From an uncultured Roseburia sp. (GTDB lineage: Bacteria; Bacillota; Clostridia; Lachnospirales; Lachnospiraceae): a stretch of 64,000 nucleotides of DNA. Below, piece by piece: positions 33,637-42,178 of the stretch. The notes beneath the pieces were generated by a model. That model was not told where the DNA came from. It ran no database searches and worked only from the letters and a program-made list of their open reading frames with translations. The stretch spans positions 22,028 to 86,027 of the forward strand of contig CAJTYI010000002.1 in the NCBI GenBank assembly GCA_910584215.1, given 5' to 3'. Every line of letters starts with the position of its first letter. The stretch's first letter is position 1. The position numbers and the translations under genes are program-made.

Positions 33637-35033
33637 CATTCACTCCCCATAGGCGCAAGGTTGTTCCAACCGTCAAACAGTGCCGTCAGCTTCTCGTAAT
33701 AACCCTTTTGAAAAAAAACACACTTCGTGGGGTCGCTGCCGAGTCTATCACCCGTGAGCGCCATTGCCAGAGCGCGGCATCCGCCGACACAGTACTTGAA
33801 ATATCCGCAGACGGCACACTTTTCGTTATTCGCGGCGAGAGTTTTGACTGTCGTGCATACCTCCTCGAGATATGTTCCGCTTTGCAAAAGCTTTTGCAAA
33901 CCGTCTGTTTTGACATTGCCGAGAAGCTCGCCGCGCGCATCATAGGTCCCGGAAAGCTGCATACACGGATATACGTTGCCGTTGGCTGCGACGGCAATCT
34001 TCCCGCGATTGCCCCGGCATACGGGCAAGCCGTCGCGGTACTCGCCCTCGGCGCACTCAACGGGTCGAACGCGAAACGCCCTGCTTTGCGGAAATACCGT
34101 CAAAAACTGCCAAATATCGATATCCATTTTGTGCGGTTCCTTGATATACTCTACAGCGAAATCATACATTAGCTTATAATATTCTTCAACGCCAAGACAC
34201 GCATCGCCCGCATTTTCTTTCCAGCGCGGCGATTCTGAGGTACGGATGATCCGCATTTCCGATATGCCCATTTTATCAAGCATCACCGCGGTAGGCAGCA
34301 TTGTCTCGAAATTTAAGCGATGGACATTCGTCTGCACCTTAACGCGAAAACCGTTCTCGAGACAAGCCGAAATCGCCGCAAGCGCGCTTTTCTCCGCGCC
34401 CTCGCGGTTTCTCAGCCAATCGTGATGACCGATACCGTCAAAGGAAATCTTAATCAGCGAGTCGCAGCCAATCCTTTTCAAACGATCAAGCGTGTTTCGA
34501 TCGATGAAATGGCCGTTGGTGTTCAGTTCCTCGACATACATTCCGTGCTTGTATATTTCTTCGACAATCTCAAGGAAATTTCTGTGCAGCATAGGTTCAC
34601 CGCCCGTTATCGTAACGGAGTTTACGCCGCATTTTTGAGCCTGTTTTAGCAGCGCCTTCACCTCGTCGAGCGTCCATTCGCTCATTAGCGGCGCGTTGTC
34701 GGCGGCGTTAAAACAATGCAGGCAGTTGTAGTTGCACTTTCCCGTTATCGTAAAGCTCACCGCAGGGAAGTAACGGTTATCGCAGTCGAGATGTTTTTGC
34801 CATGCAGACAGCCCGCCGCCGTTATTGTCCTTAGTGATGAATCCCATATCGAGGAATTTCCCCGCGAGCGGGGAGTTTTCCTCGATCTCGGTTTTTCCGT
34901 CACACTTCAAAAGGAACTCAAATTCGTCCTTTTTTAATCCCCTCGCATTGCGCACACCCTTTATGTAGTACGCGTAAGGCACCCGCCGCCACGAGCGCAA
35001 CGCTATATTGTGGTTTAATAGGTAACTGCCCAT
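33636..35033 (-). CDS. Radical SAM/SPASM peptide maturase
   Basis: The 465-residue enzyme has an N-terminal ~75 residues that may be a peptide-recognition-type domain. The radical SAM core follows: TITGKCNYNCLHCFNAAD (CxxxCxxC iron-sulfur site), VNSVTITGGEPMLHR and LIKISFDGIGHHDWLR. The C-terminal SPASM region is rich in Cys (PVCRGNRGKIAVAANGNVYPC; EKCAVCGYFKYCVGGC), for auxiliary clusters. Such enzymes install thioether or other crosslinks in ribosomal peptides. It sits 21 bases after the second precursor gene, so those Cys-rich peptides are the likely substrates. The exact modification is not predictable. Confidence 0.9.
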   Translation of the reverse strand: MGSYLLNHNIALRSWRRVPYAYYIKGVRNARGLKKDEFEFLLKCDGKTEIEENSPLAGKFLDMGFITKDNNGGGLSAWQKHLDCDNRYFPAVSFTITGKCNYNCLHCFNAADNAPLMSEWTLDEVKALLKQAQKCGVNSVTITGGEPMLHRNFLEIVEEIYKHGMYVEELNTNGHFIDRNTLDRLKRIGCDSLIKISFDGIGHHDWLRNREGAEKSALAAISACLENGFRVKVQTNVHRLNFETMLPTAVMLDKMGISEMRIIRTSESPRWKENAGDACLGVEEYYKLMYDFAVEYIKEPHKMDIDIWQFLTVFPQSRAFRVRPVECAEGEYRDGLPVCRGNRGKIAVAANGNVYPCMQLSGTYDARGELLGNVKTDGLQKLLQSGTYLEEVCTTVKTLAANNEKCAVCGYFKYCVGGCRALAMALTGDRLGSDPTKCVFFQKGYYEKLTALFDGWNNLAPMGSE

Positions 35034-35054
35034 GCCCCTCCACTCCTTAAAGAA

Positions 35055-35366
35055 TTATCCGAACTGCACGTTTCTGCTGTCTATACTGAATACGGCAAAA
35101 TCTCCCCCGCAATCCGGGTGAGCGGTACAGTGATCCATCACGACCACCGCCAGATCGTTTTCACCCCGATTATCGAACGGGCAGGACTGCCAGCCACATT
35201 TGTTGCACCTCGCGATATAAAACAAGGAGTCGAGAACGGCGCCGCCGGCTACCCCGTCCAAAGCGTCGTCGGGCAGTTCGCCGCTTGGCGGCAAACCCTC
35301 TGCGGGATTTTGCACAGCCTTTTTTAAATTGTTGATCTGCATTTCGTTTTTCTTGTTGTTATCCAT
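35055..35366 (-). CDS. Cys-rich RiPP precursor peptide with double-Gly leader
   Basis: The 103-residue product has a short leader (MDNNKKNEMQINNLKKAVQN...) ending GELPDDALDGVAGG, a typical C39-peptidase cleavage site. The core of about 60 residues has Cys in CNKCGWQSC and HCTAHPDCGG. ATG 35366 follows GGAG by six bases; upstream in-frame ATGs lack such a site. It is 21 bases ahead of the radical SAM gene. Its leader lacks the long Nif11-like N-terminal part of the other precursor. Confidence 0.75.
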   Translation of the reverse strand: MDNNKKNEMQINNLKKAVQNPAEGLPPSGELPDDALDGVAGGAVLDSLFYIARCNKCGWQSCPFDNRGENDLAVVVMDHCTAHPDCGGDFAVFSIDSRNVQFG

Positions 35367-35453
35367 AATTTTCTCCATTTCTGCGTTGCTTTTTAAGCAT
35401 ATCGAGTTTGTGTAAGCCATTATGGCTTTGCAACGCGCAGACACAAATCTCGC

Positions 35454-35477
35454 GATTGAAAATTTTAATTTTCAATC
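35454..35477. repeat. Palindrome between the two precursor genes
   Basis: The arms GATTGAAAATT and AATTTTCAATC are separated by two bases. It lies between the Nif11-leader precursor and the second precursor, so it may form an RNA stem that tunes their relative expression. A 27-base segment starting at 35451 recurs with two changes at 4590-4616. Confidence 0.6.
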
Positions 35478-35524
35478 TTTACCTCCAGTCTACTTGACTC
35501 TTTCTTTTAAATTATTGTGATGGT

Positions 35525-35932
35525 TTACTTTTTGTTGGCGGGATGATTGCAAAGCCACAATCCTTTTTCATAGCTCATAAAATCGCATTCACTGCAGGAA
35601 CCGGGAGACTTAAGCTCCATCACATAACACACATGGTTCGGACACCGGTGAGTTCTCGGTTCAACCTTCTGCCCGCAGTATTTGCATGCCCAATTTCCAC
35701 AGCCGTACCGCGTTGTTACCACCAATCTTCCGTCACCTTTATGACAGCCGCCGCCTGCCACGCTGTCAAGCTCATCGTCGGACAATTCTCCCGACTTGTT
35801 CATCTGCTCGAAATAGTCGTTGGCTTCCTGTTCGGAAAGCTCGATCTCATTTTCTTTCGCAAGCGCCAAAAGCTCCTCTGGAGAGTTCGCCGCTCTTGCC
35901 TTTGCCATAAGTTCTTCGTTAAAGTTTTCCAT
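35525..35932 (-). CDS. RiPP precursor with Nif11-like leader and Cys-rich core
   Basis: The 135-residue product begins MENFNEELMAKARAANSPEE and continues with the Nif11-like leader pattern LLALAKENEIELSEQEANDYF, ending GELSDDELDSVAGG. The core (about 73 residues) holds paired Cys: YGCGNWACKYCGQKV, THRCPNHVCY, GSCSECDF and LWLCNHP. The CxxC pairs could bind metal or be crosslinked by the radical SAM enzyme. ATG 35932 has GGAGG seven bases ahead. Export and leader removal would be by the C39-peptidase ABC transporter encoded upstream. Confidence 0.85.
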   Translation of the reverse strand: MENFNEELMAKARAANSPEELLALAKENEIELSEQEANDYFEQMNKSGELSDDELDSVAGGGCHKGDGRLVVTTRYGCGNWACKYCGQKVEPRTHRCPNHVCYVMELKSPGSCSECDFMSYEKGLWLCNHPANKK

Positions 35933-36037
35933 ACGATTTCCTCCTGTATTATATGATTGTGGCACATACGTTGTTTGATGCCTTCATTACTTTATACGAA
36001 CAAAAACCGAATAGGGCTAATCGTTTTTCAAAATTTT

Positions 36038-38239
36038 TTAAGCCCCCATTTTCGCCGTATCGTCAAGCCTTTGCCGCGCGACCAGTTCCGCGAAAAAACC
36101 GCCTTTTTCGATCAGCTCGTCAAATTTGCCGTCCTCGATGATCCTGCCCTTGTCGAGAACGATAATTCTGTCGCACTGCTTGATCGTTGAAAGCCTGTGG
36201 GCAATCACGATACGCGTGCATTTCAGCCCGTCGAGCGATTCCGAAACGGTTTTCTGCGTAAGATTGTCGAGCGCGGAGGTCGCCTCGTCGAACATCAGAA
36301 TCTTCGGTTTGGGAGCGATCGCGCGAGCGATCATGAGCCGCTGCCGCTGTCCTCCCGAAACGCCGCCGCTGCCCTCGGAAATGATCGTGTGCATTCCCAT
36401 CGGCATACGGCGGATATCCTCCGCGATACCCGAAAGTTCGGCCGCTTTCCACGCGTCTTCCATCGTAAGCCACGGCGCGGAGATCGTGATATTTGAAAAA
36501 ATATCCCCCGAAAACAGCTTGCCGTTTTGCATTACAACACCGATGTTGCGCCTTAGGGATTTCAAGTCCACCGAGGAAATATCCTTTCCGTCGAAATATA
36601 CGGCGCCTTTCTGCGGCGTTTCAAATCCGAGCATCAGCCGCATCAGCGTGGACTTTCCACAGCCCGTCGCACCCACTATCGCCACATACTGCCCGGGGCG
36701 TATTTTCAGCGAGAGGTCGTTCACTACGAGCGGCATATTCTTGTTGTAGCGGAACGAAACGTTGTTCAGCTCGATCCCGCCCGAAAGCCGCGTGATCATC
36801 TGCTTGCCCTCGGAAATCTCAGGAACGGTCTCCAAGATCGGCTTTACCATATCCATGATCGGCTTTATCTGCGCCACCGTAAGCGCTATCCCCGCCAGCG
36901 ACAGAAATGCTCCCGAAACCATTCCGTATGCGGCGTTGAACGCGTAGTAATCCGCGACGGAAACGCCCGACGACACCGCGAAATAGTACATCACCAGTGT
37001 TCCCGCCAGCGAGATCGCCGTGGAAATCACTCCGTTTAGTTTGATGAACGCAGGCGGGTCGTAGCTGAGGCGCGCCTGCTCTGCGTACAGATTTCCCCAA
37101 CGGGCAAACGCTCTCTTTTCCGCGCCCGAGAGCTTAATCTTTTGCACCCCCGAAACAAGCGCGTAGGACATTCCGCTTTCCTTTGAAGATAATTCCATCT
37201 GCCGCTTGCTGATATTCATCTGCACGAAAGCCGTGATCACCGAAAACGCCACTGTTGCCAAAGTAATCATAAGCGACGGGACGACCAGCGCAGGCGCGTA
37301 CACGAAAATCTGCGAAATGTAAACAAGTGAAAAAATCGACGTCAAACCCGTGGACAGCACCGTGGACACGAGCATATTACAAAGTGAATTTATGTACTGC
37401 GCCCTCGCGGACAGCTCGCCCGAGCCGTAATTCTTAAAGAACTCGGCGGGCAGCGACAGCACTCTTGACATAGTGGCCGCCTGAACGGTAACACTCATTT
37501 TCGTGTTGATCCGCGCCGTGATAAGCTGCTTTACGGCACTTATCAGCATGGAACTTATCGTAACACAGACCATAAAGACAGTTACCGCGAATAGTAACCG
37601 CATGTTTCCGCTCTCGATAACGGTTGAAAAAAGCAGCTTGTTCAGCTTCGGCGAGAGCATACCGATAAGCGTAACGCCGAGCGTTGCAAGCCCCGTCAGA
37701 ACAAAATCCGACGGTGACAACGTCGCGAGGATGTACTTCATCAGATCAGGGATACCAAGCTTTTTCAGCGGCAGTGGTTTATAAAAAGCAACCGCCTCTT
37801 CTTCAAAAAGCTCCTGATTTTTTCGATTTATTTTAACGCGCTTTCCCGTTTCCATGTCGGTAAAGCTATACCCCGAAAGCCCCGTGGGTATCAGCGCGAC
37901 AACGCCGCCATCGCTTTTGCGAACGCCCAGCATCGCGCCGACCGCATCTTTGTACCACCCTTTTTTGAGCATTACCGTGCGGCGCATTATGCCGTGTGGA
38001 CGGAGCAGATATTCAAGCTGCTCGTTACTGTCCTTAATGTTGTCAGGAATTTCCAACGTTTTGACGTGATAAAATTTTAGTATCTCATCAAACGCGTTTT
38101 TCGCAATCTGCCGTTTGTCGTTCAGCGCGGCAGAAACGCGGCTTCCCATGACTGCCCCCGCGATATTGACAAAGGAGTCTGCGAAAACGTCGTTGTCATT
38201 TTGTTTGCGCTGCTTTATCTGTTCATCAAACCAACCCAT
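36038..38239 (-). CDS. NHLM-type ABC exporter, ATP-binding/permease subunit
   Basis: The 733-residue half-transporter has an N-terminal ~150-residue cytoplasmic region typical of the second NHLM bacteriocin-system ABC protein. Six membrane segments follow, then the nucleotide-binding domain: Walker A IVGATGCGKSTLMRLM, signature VSGGQRQRLMIARAI, Walker B ILMFDEATSALD and the H-loop IVIAHRLSTI. It lacks the C39 peptidase domain of its neighbour and probably partners with it to export the processed peptides. It starts 14 bases after the peptidase-transporter stop. Confidence 0.9.
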   Translation of the reverse strand: MGWFDEQIKQRKQNDNDVFADSFVNIAGAVMGSRVSAALNDKRQIAKNAFDEILKFYHVKTLEIPDNIKDSNEQLEYLLRPHGIMRRTVMLKKGWYKDAVGAMLGVRKSDGGVVALIPTGLSGYSFTDMETGKRVKINRKNQELFEEEAVAFYKPLPLKKLGIPDLMKYILATLSPSDFVLTGLATLGVTLIGMLSPKLNKLLFSTVIESGNMRLLFAVTVFMVCVTISSMLISAVKQLITARINTKMSVTVQAATMSRVLSLPAEFFKNYGSGELSARAQYINSLCNMLVSTVLSTGLTSIFSLVYISQIFVYAPALVVPSLMITLATVAFSVITAFVQMNISKRQMELSSKESGMSYALVSGVQKIKLSGAEKRAFARWGNLYAEQARLSYDPPAFIKLNGVISTAISLAGTLVMYYFAVSSGVSVADYYAFNAAYGMVSGAFLSLAGIALTVAQIKPIMDMVKPILETVPEISEGKQMITRLSGGIELNNVSFRYNKNMPLVVNDLSLKIRPGQYVAIVGATGCGKSTLMRLMLGFETPQKGAVYFDGKDISSVDLKSLRRNIGVVMQNGKLFSGDIFSNITISAPWLTMEDAWKAAELSGIAEDIRRMPMGMHTIISEGSGGVSGGQRQRLMIARAIAPKPKILMFDEATSALDNLTQKTVSESLDGLKCTRIVIAHRLSTIKQCDRIIVLDKGRIIEDGKFDELIEKGGFFAELVARQRLDDTAKMGA

Positions 38240-38253
38240 TTCCCGCGCCCCCT

Positions 38254-40455
38254 TTATTCATTCGTAACAAGCGATGTATACACACCGTTTTTCGCAAATA
38301 ATTCCTCGTGCGTTCCTCGCTCGACAACAACGCCGTTGTCAAGCACGATGATCTCATCGCAGTCGCGAATTGTTGATAATCTGTGTGCCACGACGATGCA
38401 GGTAATTCCCCTGTCCTTAATGGATTTCACGACCTCATATTCCGTTTTCGCGTCCAGCGCGGAAGTTGCTTCGTCGAGTATGATGATCGTAGGGTCTTGC
38501 GCGAGAACGCGGGCAATCTCCATGCGCTGCCGCTGACCGCCCGAAAAGTCCTTGCCTCCCTCGGTTATCTTGTAGTTGTAGCCGCCGTCGCGCTGCATAA
38601 TGTCCTCATGCAGCTGCGCGTCGCGCGCCGCCAATATCATCTCGAAATCCTCTATTGAGCTGTCCCACATTTTGATATTGTTCGCTATCGTGTCCTCAAA
38701 CAAAATAATATCCTGGTCTACCACCGCGAGCGAACCGGTAAAAACGCTTCTGTCAATGCTGTTTATCGGTCTTCCGTCAAACAGGATTTCACCGCTCCAC
38801 GGTTTGTACAGTCCCGAGATCAGCTTCGAGAGCGTAGATTTTCCGCAGCCGGACGTACCGACAAACGCAACGCGGCTGCCCGTTTTCAGCGTTAGGTTGA
38901 AATCACGGATAAGCGGTTCGGCAAGGCGCGAGTATCCGAACGAGACGTTTTTTAGCTCGACATTCCCCGATAATTTGTCATACTCTGCGTCCTCATCTCC
39001 CCCGTCGTTATCGTAATTTACATCGGTCGGATATTCCATAACGTCCTCGACGCGCTCCATCTGCGTGCGCATTTCCTGCAATGTCTGCCCTGCGGAAATA
39101 AGCGTCTGCGCAGGCCCGGCGAACGAGCCGAGGAAGCCCTGAAACGCCATTATCATGCCGACGGTGAACTCACCGTTTATCGTGAAATAAACGCCGAGTA
39201 TCAGCACCGCGGTATTGGCGAACGCCGACACGAAAGACGGTATCATTCCAAGGTACTGATTGAGCTTTTGGAATTTCACCTGCTGTGTGTTTACGCTCGC
39301 CTGATAGCCCGCCCATTTCTCGAAAAATCCGTTTTCCGCACCGCTTGCCTTGATCGTTTCTATCATCTCGATTCCCGCAACGGTAGCTCCCGCAAGCTTG
39401 CCCGCATCGCGCATTTGCACGCGCGTAATATTGATACGCTTTTTGGAAATAATCCGCGAAACGAAAAGGTTTATCACGATGGAAGCAACACCGACAAGCG
39501 TAAGCGGCAGACTGTAGCGGATCATCACGACAAGATAAAAAATCATCATGATCGTGTTTAGGGCAAGGGGCGCTAAAGTCTGCACCAGGGACTGCGCGAT
39601 CGACGCGTTCATCAACTGCCGCTGCTGAATATCTCCCGCCATACGCTGCGAGAAAAACTCCATCGGCATACGCAGTACCTTCCACATATATTCCGTACTG
39701 CCGACAACGGAGAGCTTGCCGTTTATTTTCAGTGAGTACACGGTCTGCACCCACCCCACGACAAGCCAAACCACATTCAGTGCTCCGAACGCAAAAATAA
39801 AGGGCATGAACCATTCCGGGTTTTCGCCCGTAAGCAGCCTGTCCAGAAAAATTCTTGAAAATGCGGGCTCGATCATTCCCATAAGCGAGCTGATAATCGT
39901 TGTCAGCACCACGAAAGCGACAGCCGTTCCCGCACCCTTCAAGCGTTTTTTCGCGAACGATACGACGCTTTTGGGCTTGCCGCCCGGCTCGAAATTTTCT
40001 GACGGCGCGAACATCAGGCAAATTCCCGTAAACGACTTGTCGAACGTTTCCATAGACACACAATAGCTGCCCTTTGCGGGATCATTAAGGTATGCTTTGT
40101 TCCCCTTAAAGCCGTTAAGTACCAGAAAATGGTTGAAATTCCAGTGGATGATGCACGGGAACGTGCCGTTTTTCTTCAAATCCTCGGGCTCGTAGCGGTA
40201 GCCCTTTGCTCTCAGCCCGTAGTTTCGCGCCGCCTTGAGGACGTTTTTCGCGTTTGAGCCGTCGCGCGAAACGCCGCAGTCCGCGCGCACCTGCTCGAGC
40301 GGAATCCACTTTTCGTAATACGCAAGTATCATCGTAAGCGAAGCCGCGCCACATTCTAGCGCTTCCATCTGCATTACAACGGGGACTTTTGCCACCCGGC
40401 CTGTGGACGCCGCGCCGTTTTTTATCGGCTGCTTGATAGGTTTTGTTGTACTCAT
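38254..40455 (-). CDS. NHLM-type peptidase-containing ABC transporter (PCAT)
   Basis: The 733-residue protein combines leader cleavage and export. The N-terminal C39 peptidase shows QMEALECGAASLTMIL (catalytic Cys about 35), CIIHWNFNHFLVLNG (catalytic His) and YLNDPAKGSYCV (Asp). Six membrane segments follow. The ATPase domain has VGTSGCGKSTLSKLI, FSGGQRQRMEIARVL and IIILDEATSALD. It should cut after the VAGG motifs of the precursors at 35.0-35.9 kb. The match is to the NHLM bacteriocin-system peptidase/ABC class. It lies 11 bases after the HlyD-like gene. Confidence 0.93.
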   Translation of the reverse strand: MSTTKPIKQPIKNGAASTGRVAKVPVVMQMEALECGAASLTMILAYYEKWIPLEQVRADCGVSRDGSNAKNVLKAARNYGLRAKGYRYEPEDLKKNGTFPCIIHWNFNHFLVLNGFKGNKAYLNDPAKGSYCVSMETFDKSFTGICLMFAPSENFEPGGKPKSVVSFAKKRLKGAGTAVAFVVLTTIISSLMGMIEPAFSRIFLDRLLTGENPEWFMPFIFAFGALNVVWLVVGWVQTVYSLKINGKLSVVGSTEYMWKVLRMPMEFFSQRMAGDIQQRQLMNASIAQSLVQTLAPLALNTIMMIFYLVVMIRYSLPLTLVGVASIVINLFVSRIISKKRINITRVQMRDAGKLAGATVAGIEMIETIKASGAENGFFEKWAGYQASVNTQQVKFQKLNQYLGMIPSFVSAFANTAVLILGVYFTINGEFTVGMIMAFQGFLGSFAGPAQTLISAGQTLQEMRTQMERVEDVMEYPTDVNYDNDGGDEDAEYDKLSGNVELKNVSFGYSRLAEPLIRDFNLTLKTGSRVAFVGTSGCGKSTLSKLISGLYKPWSGEILFDGRPINSIDRSVFTGSLAVVDQDIILFEDTIANNIKMWDSSIEDFEMILAARDAQLHEDIMQRDGGYNYKITEGGKDFSGGQRQRMEIARVLAQDPTIIILDEATSALDAKTEYEVVKSIKDRGITCIVVAHRLSTIRDCDEIIVLDNGVVVERGTHEELFAKNGVYTSLVTNE

Positions 40456-40466
40456 ACGGCGCTACC

Positions 40467-40940
40467 TCAATTCAAAATAAATGACATCGGAGAAACGCTT
40501 TCCGTCACAATCTCCGCCTTATATGTACCGTCCGAAAGGGTGGCGCCCGCCGTTACCTGATACAGCCAATCGCCCTCCGAAAATCCACCGAGATACAGAA
40601 GATAGTCATCCATATCCGCGCTTACGGAAATCGGCTGAGCGGAGACCTCCGACACGCTCAGTGCGTTCCCGTCAACGTTCACAGTCATTCCCGATTTTAT
40701 TTTCGCAGCTTCCTCCTCGCCCACATAGCAGGTGAAAACGCCGTTTTCACAGATTCCCGCCGTTGCTATTTTGGTATCCAAATGCCCGAAGATCCCCCAT
40801 ACGCACACACCGATCAGCAGCGTGATGACCGCCGCCAATATCATCCAAACACCCGGGTTAGATACGCGGATATAATCGTTCAATTGCTCGGGCGAGGAAA
40901 CTCTCTCCATGCTCGCCTTGCGGAAAAGTTGTTTCTCCAT
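40467..40940 (-). CDS. HlyD-like NHLM secretion accessory protein
   Basis: The 157-residue protein starts MEKQLFRKASMERVSSPEQL, typical of NHLM-system HlyD-like proteins, with one membrane helix (VWMILAAVITLLIGVCVWGIFG). A short beta-rich extracytoplasmic part follows (VGEEEAAKIKSGMTVNVDG). It lacks the long coiled coil of full HlyD adaptors, as is common in Gram-positive versions. It is the second gene of the operon. Confidence 0.82.
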   Translation of the reverse strand: MEKQLFRKASMERVSSPEQLNDYIRVSNPGVWMILAAVITLLIGVCVWGIFGHLDTKIATAGICENGVFTCYVGEEEAAKIKSGMTVNVDGNALSVSEVSAQPISVSADMDDYLLYLGGFSEGDWLYQVTAGATLSDGTYKAEIVTESVSPMSFILN

Positions 40941-40952
40941 ACCGTTCCCCCG

Positions 40953-41249
40953 TTATTCGACTGTGAGAATATCCACAAATCCCGTTACCTCGAATACCTC
41001 CATAATAACGTCGTTGACATTTCGTATCACCATTTTGCCCTGCTTGCTCATGACCTTCTGCGCAGCCAGCAGAACGCGCAGCCCCGCCGAGGAGATATAT
41101 TGGAGCTTTGCAAAATCCAGTATCAGCTCGGTATTGTCAGCGATGCTCTGCTTTAATTCCGCCTCTAGCTGTGGTGCGGTCGTGGTGTCAAGCCTGCCCT
41201 CTAAAGCGACATTCAGCGTCGTTCCATCTAAAGTCTTAATGATGTTCAT
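40953..41249 (-). CDS. STAS-domain anti-sigma factor antagonist
   Basis: The 98-residue protein is a SpoIIAA/RsbV-type STAS domain: NVALEGRLDTTTAPQLEAEL, LILDFAKLQYISSAGLRVLL (phosphorylatable Ser in SSAGL) and MEVFEVTGF. When unphosphorylated it should bind the RsbW-like kinase at 27470, freeing that kinase's target. It is the first gene of the RiPP operon, behind GGAGG, 13 bases before the HlyD-like gene. Confidence 0.93.
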   Translation of the reverse strand: MNIIKTLDGTTLNVALEGRLDTTTAPQLEAELKQSIADNTELILDFAKLQYISSAGLRVLLAAQKVMSKQGKMVIRNVNDVIMEVFEVTGFVDILTVE

Positions 41250-41316
41250 ATTTGCATTACCTCCAAAACACTATATTGGTTTAAGCTTATCATATTGCGT
41301 TCAAATCCTTGCCTGT

Positions 41317-41344
41317 ATTTTACGCCAAAAATCTGCATTTTACG
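41317..41344 (-). promoter_or_regulatory. Direct-repeat regulator site upstream of the RiPP operon
   Basis: On the minus strand CGTAAAATGCAG and CGTAAAATACAG occur with a 20-base period; the 8-mer cores are at 41337-41344 and 41317-41324. They lie 68-95 bases upstream of the STAS start. LytTR regulators bind paired direct repeats about two helical turns apart, so the adjacent LytTR protein is a candidate binder. Confidence 0.5.
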
Positions 41345-41395
41345 AAATGATCGGTAACAGTTTTGCCGGCCGGCTTCACGGTTTCCAAAACAGAT

Positions 41396-41424
41396 TTGAC
41401 TTCCACACTGATAAATGTTAGTAT
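41396..41424 (+). promoter_or_regulatory. Sigma-A promoter of the LytTR two-component operon
   Basis: TTGACT (41396-41401) and TAGTAT (41419-41424) are separated by 17 bases. They lie about 22 bases ahead of the start at 41447. Confidence 0.7.
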
Positions 41425-41446
41425 TAAACATTATGGGAGGATATCT

Positions 41447-42178
41447 ATGTGTCTTGACATCGCCGTATGCGACGACAATGAAGCCGAGCTTGCAAAAATT
41501 ACGGAACAAATACACATGGCTTGCTCTAAGATGAATATCGCGGCGCAGATCCGATCGTTTCGATCGGGCGAGGAGCTTCTCGCCTCGGACGCTGTGCGTG
41601 AGTGCGGAATTATTTTTATGGACATATATCTGGGCAGCATAAACGGAATAGACGCGGTGCGCAGCATTGCACCCGACATTTCCCAAAATGTCGTTTTCAT
41701 AACCGTCAGCACTGACCATGCCATTGAAGCGTTCAATCTCAATGCCGCGCACTATTTGGTAAAGCCGACAAGTGTTGAATCCGTCTCCGAGGCAATCAGG
41801 CGGTGTATCCCCAAAGCATCCGATAAGAACGGACCTGTGCTTGAAATAAAAACGGGTAAGGTAACGGTTCCCATACCAATAAAAACTATACTGTATATAG
41901 AAGTTATAGATAAGTACTGTGTAATCCATACGGATAAAAACACGTTTGAAACACGATCATCGCTCGCCCTGCTTTACAAACAGCTTGACGAAAGGTTTTT
42001 TATGAGGCCGCAGCAAAGCTATGTCGTCAATATGGCAGCGATAGAAAAGTTTAATTTCGACCGTATTCTTTTGCGCGGCGGAAAAGACATACCGCTGTCT
42101 CGAAAAAACAGGGCGAAGCTTCAAAAGCAGTATCAAAGTTTTCTGTTCAGATCGGCAAGAGGAGAAGGTATATGTTAA
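41447..42178 (+). CDS. LytTR-family response regulator
   Basis: The 243-residue regulator has an N-terminal receiver domain: LDIAVCDDNEAEL (acidic pocket), GIIFMDIYLGSINGIDAV (phospho-Asp), VVFITVSTDH and AAHYLVKP. The C-terminal LytTR DNA-binding domain follows (ILYIEVIDKYCVIHTDKNTF; FFMRPQQSYVVNM; IPLSRKNRAKLQKQY). GGGAGG precedes ATG 41447. It overlaps the kinase gene by seven bases and faces away from the RiPP operon, an arrangement typical of AgrA/ComE-like peptide-sensing circuits. Confidence 0.92.
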   Translation: MCLDIAVCDDNEAELAKITEQIHMACSKMNIAAQIRSFRSGEELLASDAVRECGIIFMDIYLGSINGIDAVRSIAPDISQNVVFITVSTDHAIEAFNLNAAHYLVKPTSVESVSEAIRRCIPKASDKNGPVLEIKTGKVTVPIPIKTILYIEVIDKYCVIHTDKNTFETRSSLALLYKQLDERFFMRPQQSYVVNMAAIEKFNFDRILLRGGKDIPLSRKNRAKLQKQYQSFLFRSARGEGIC

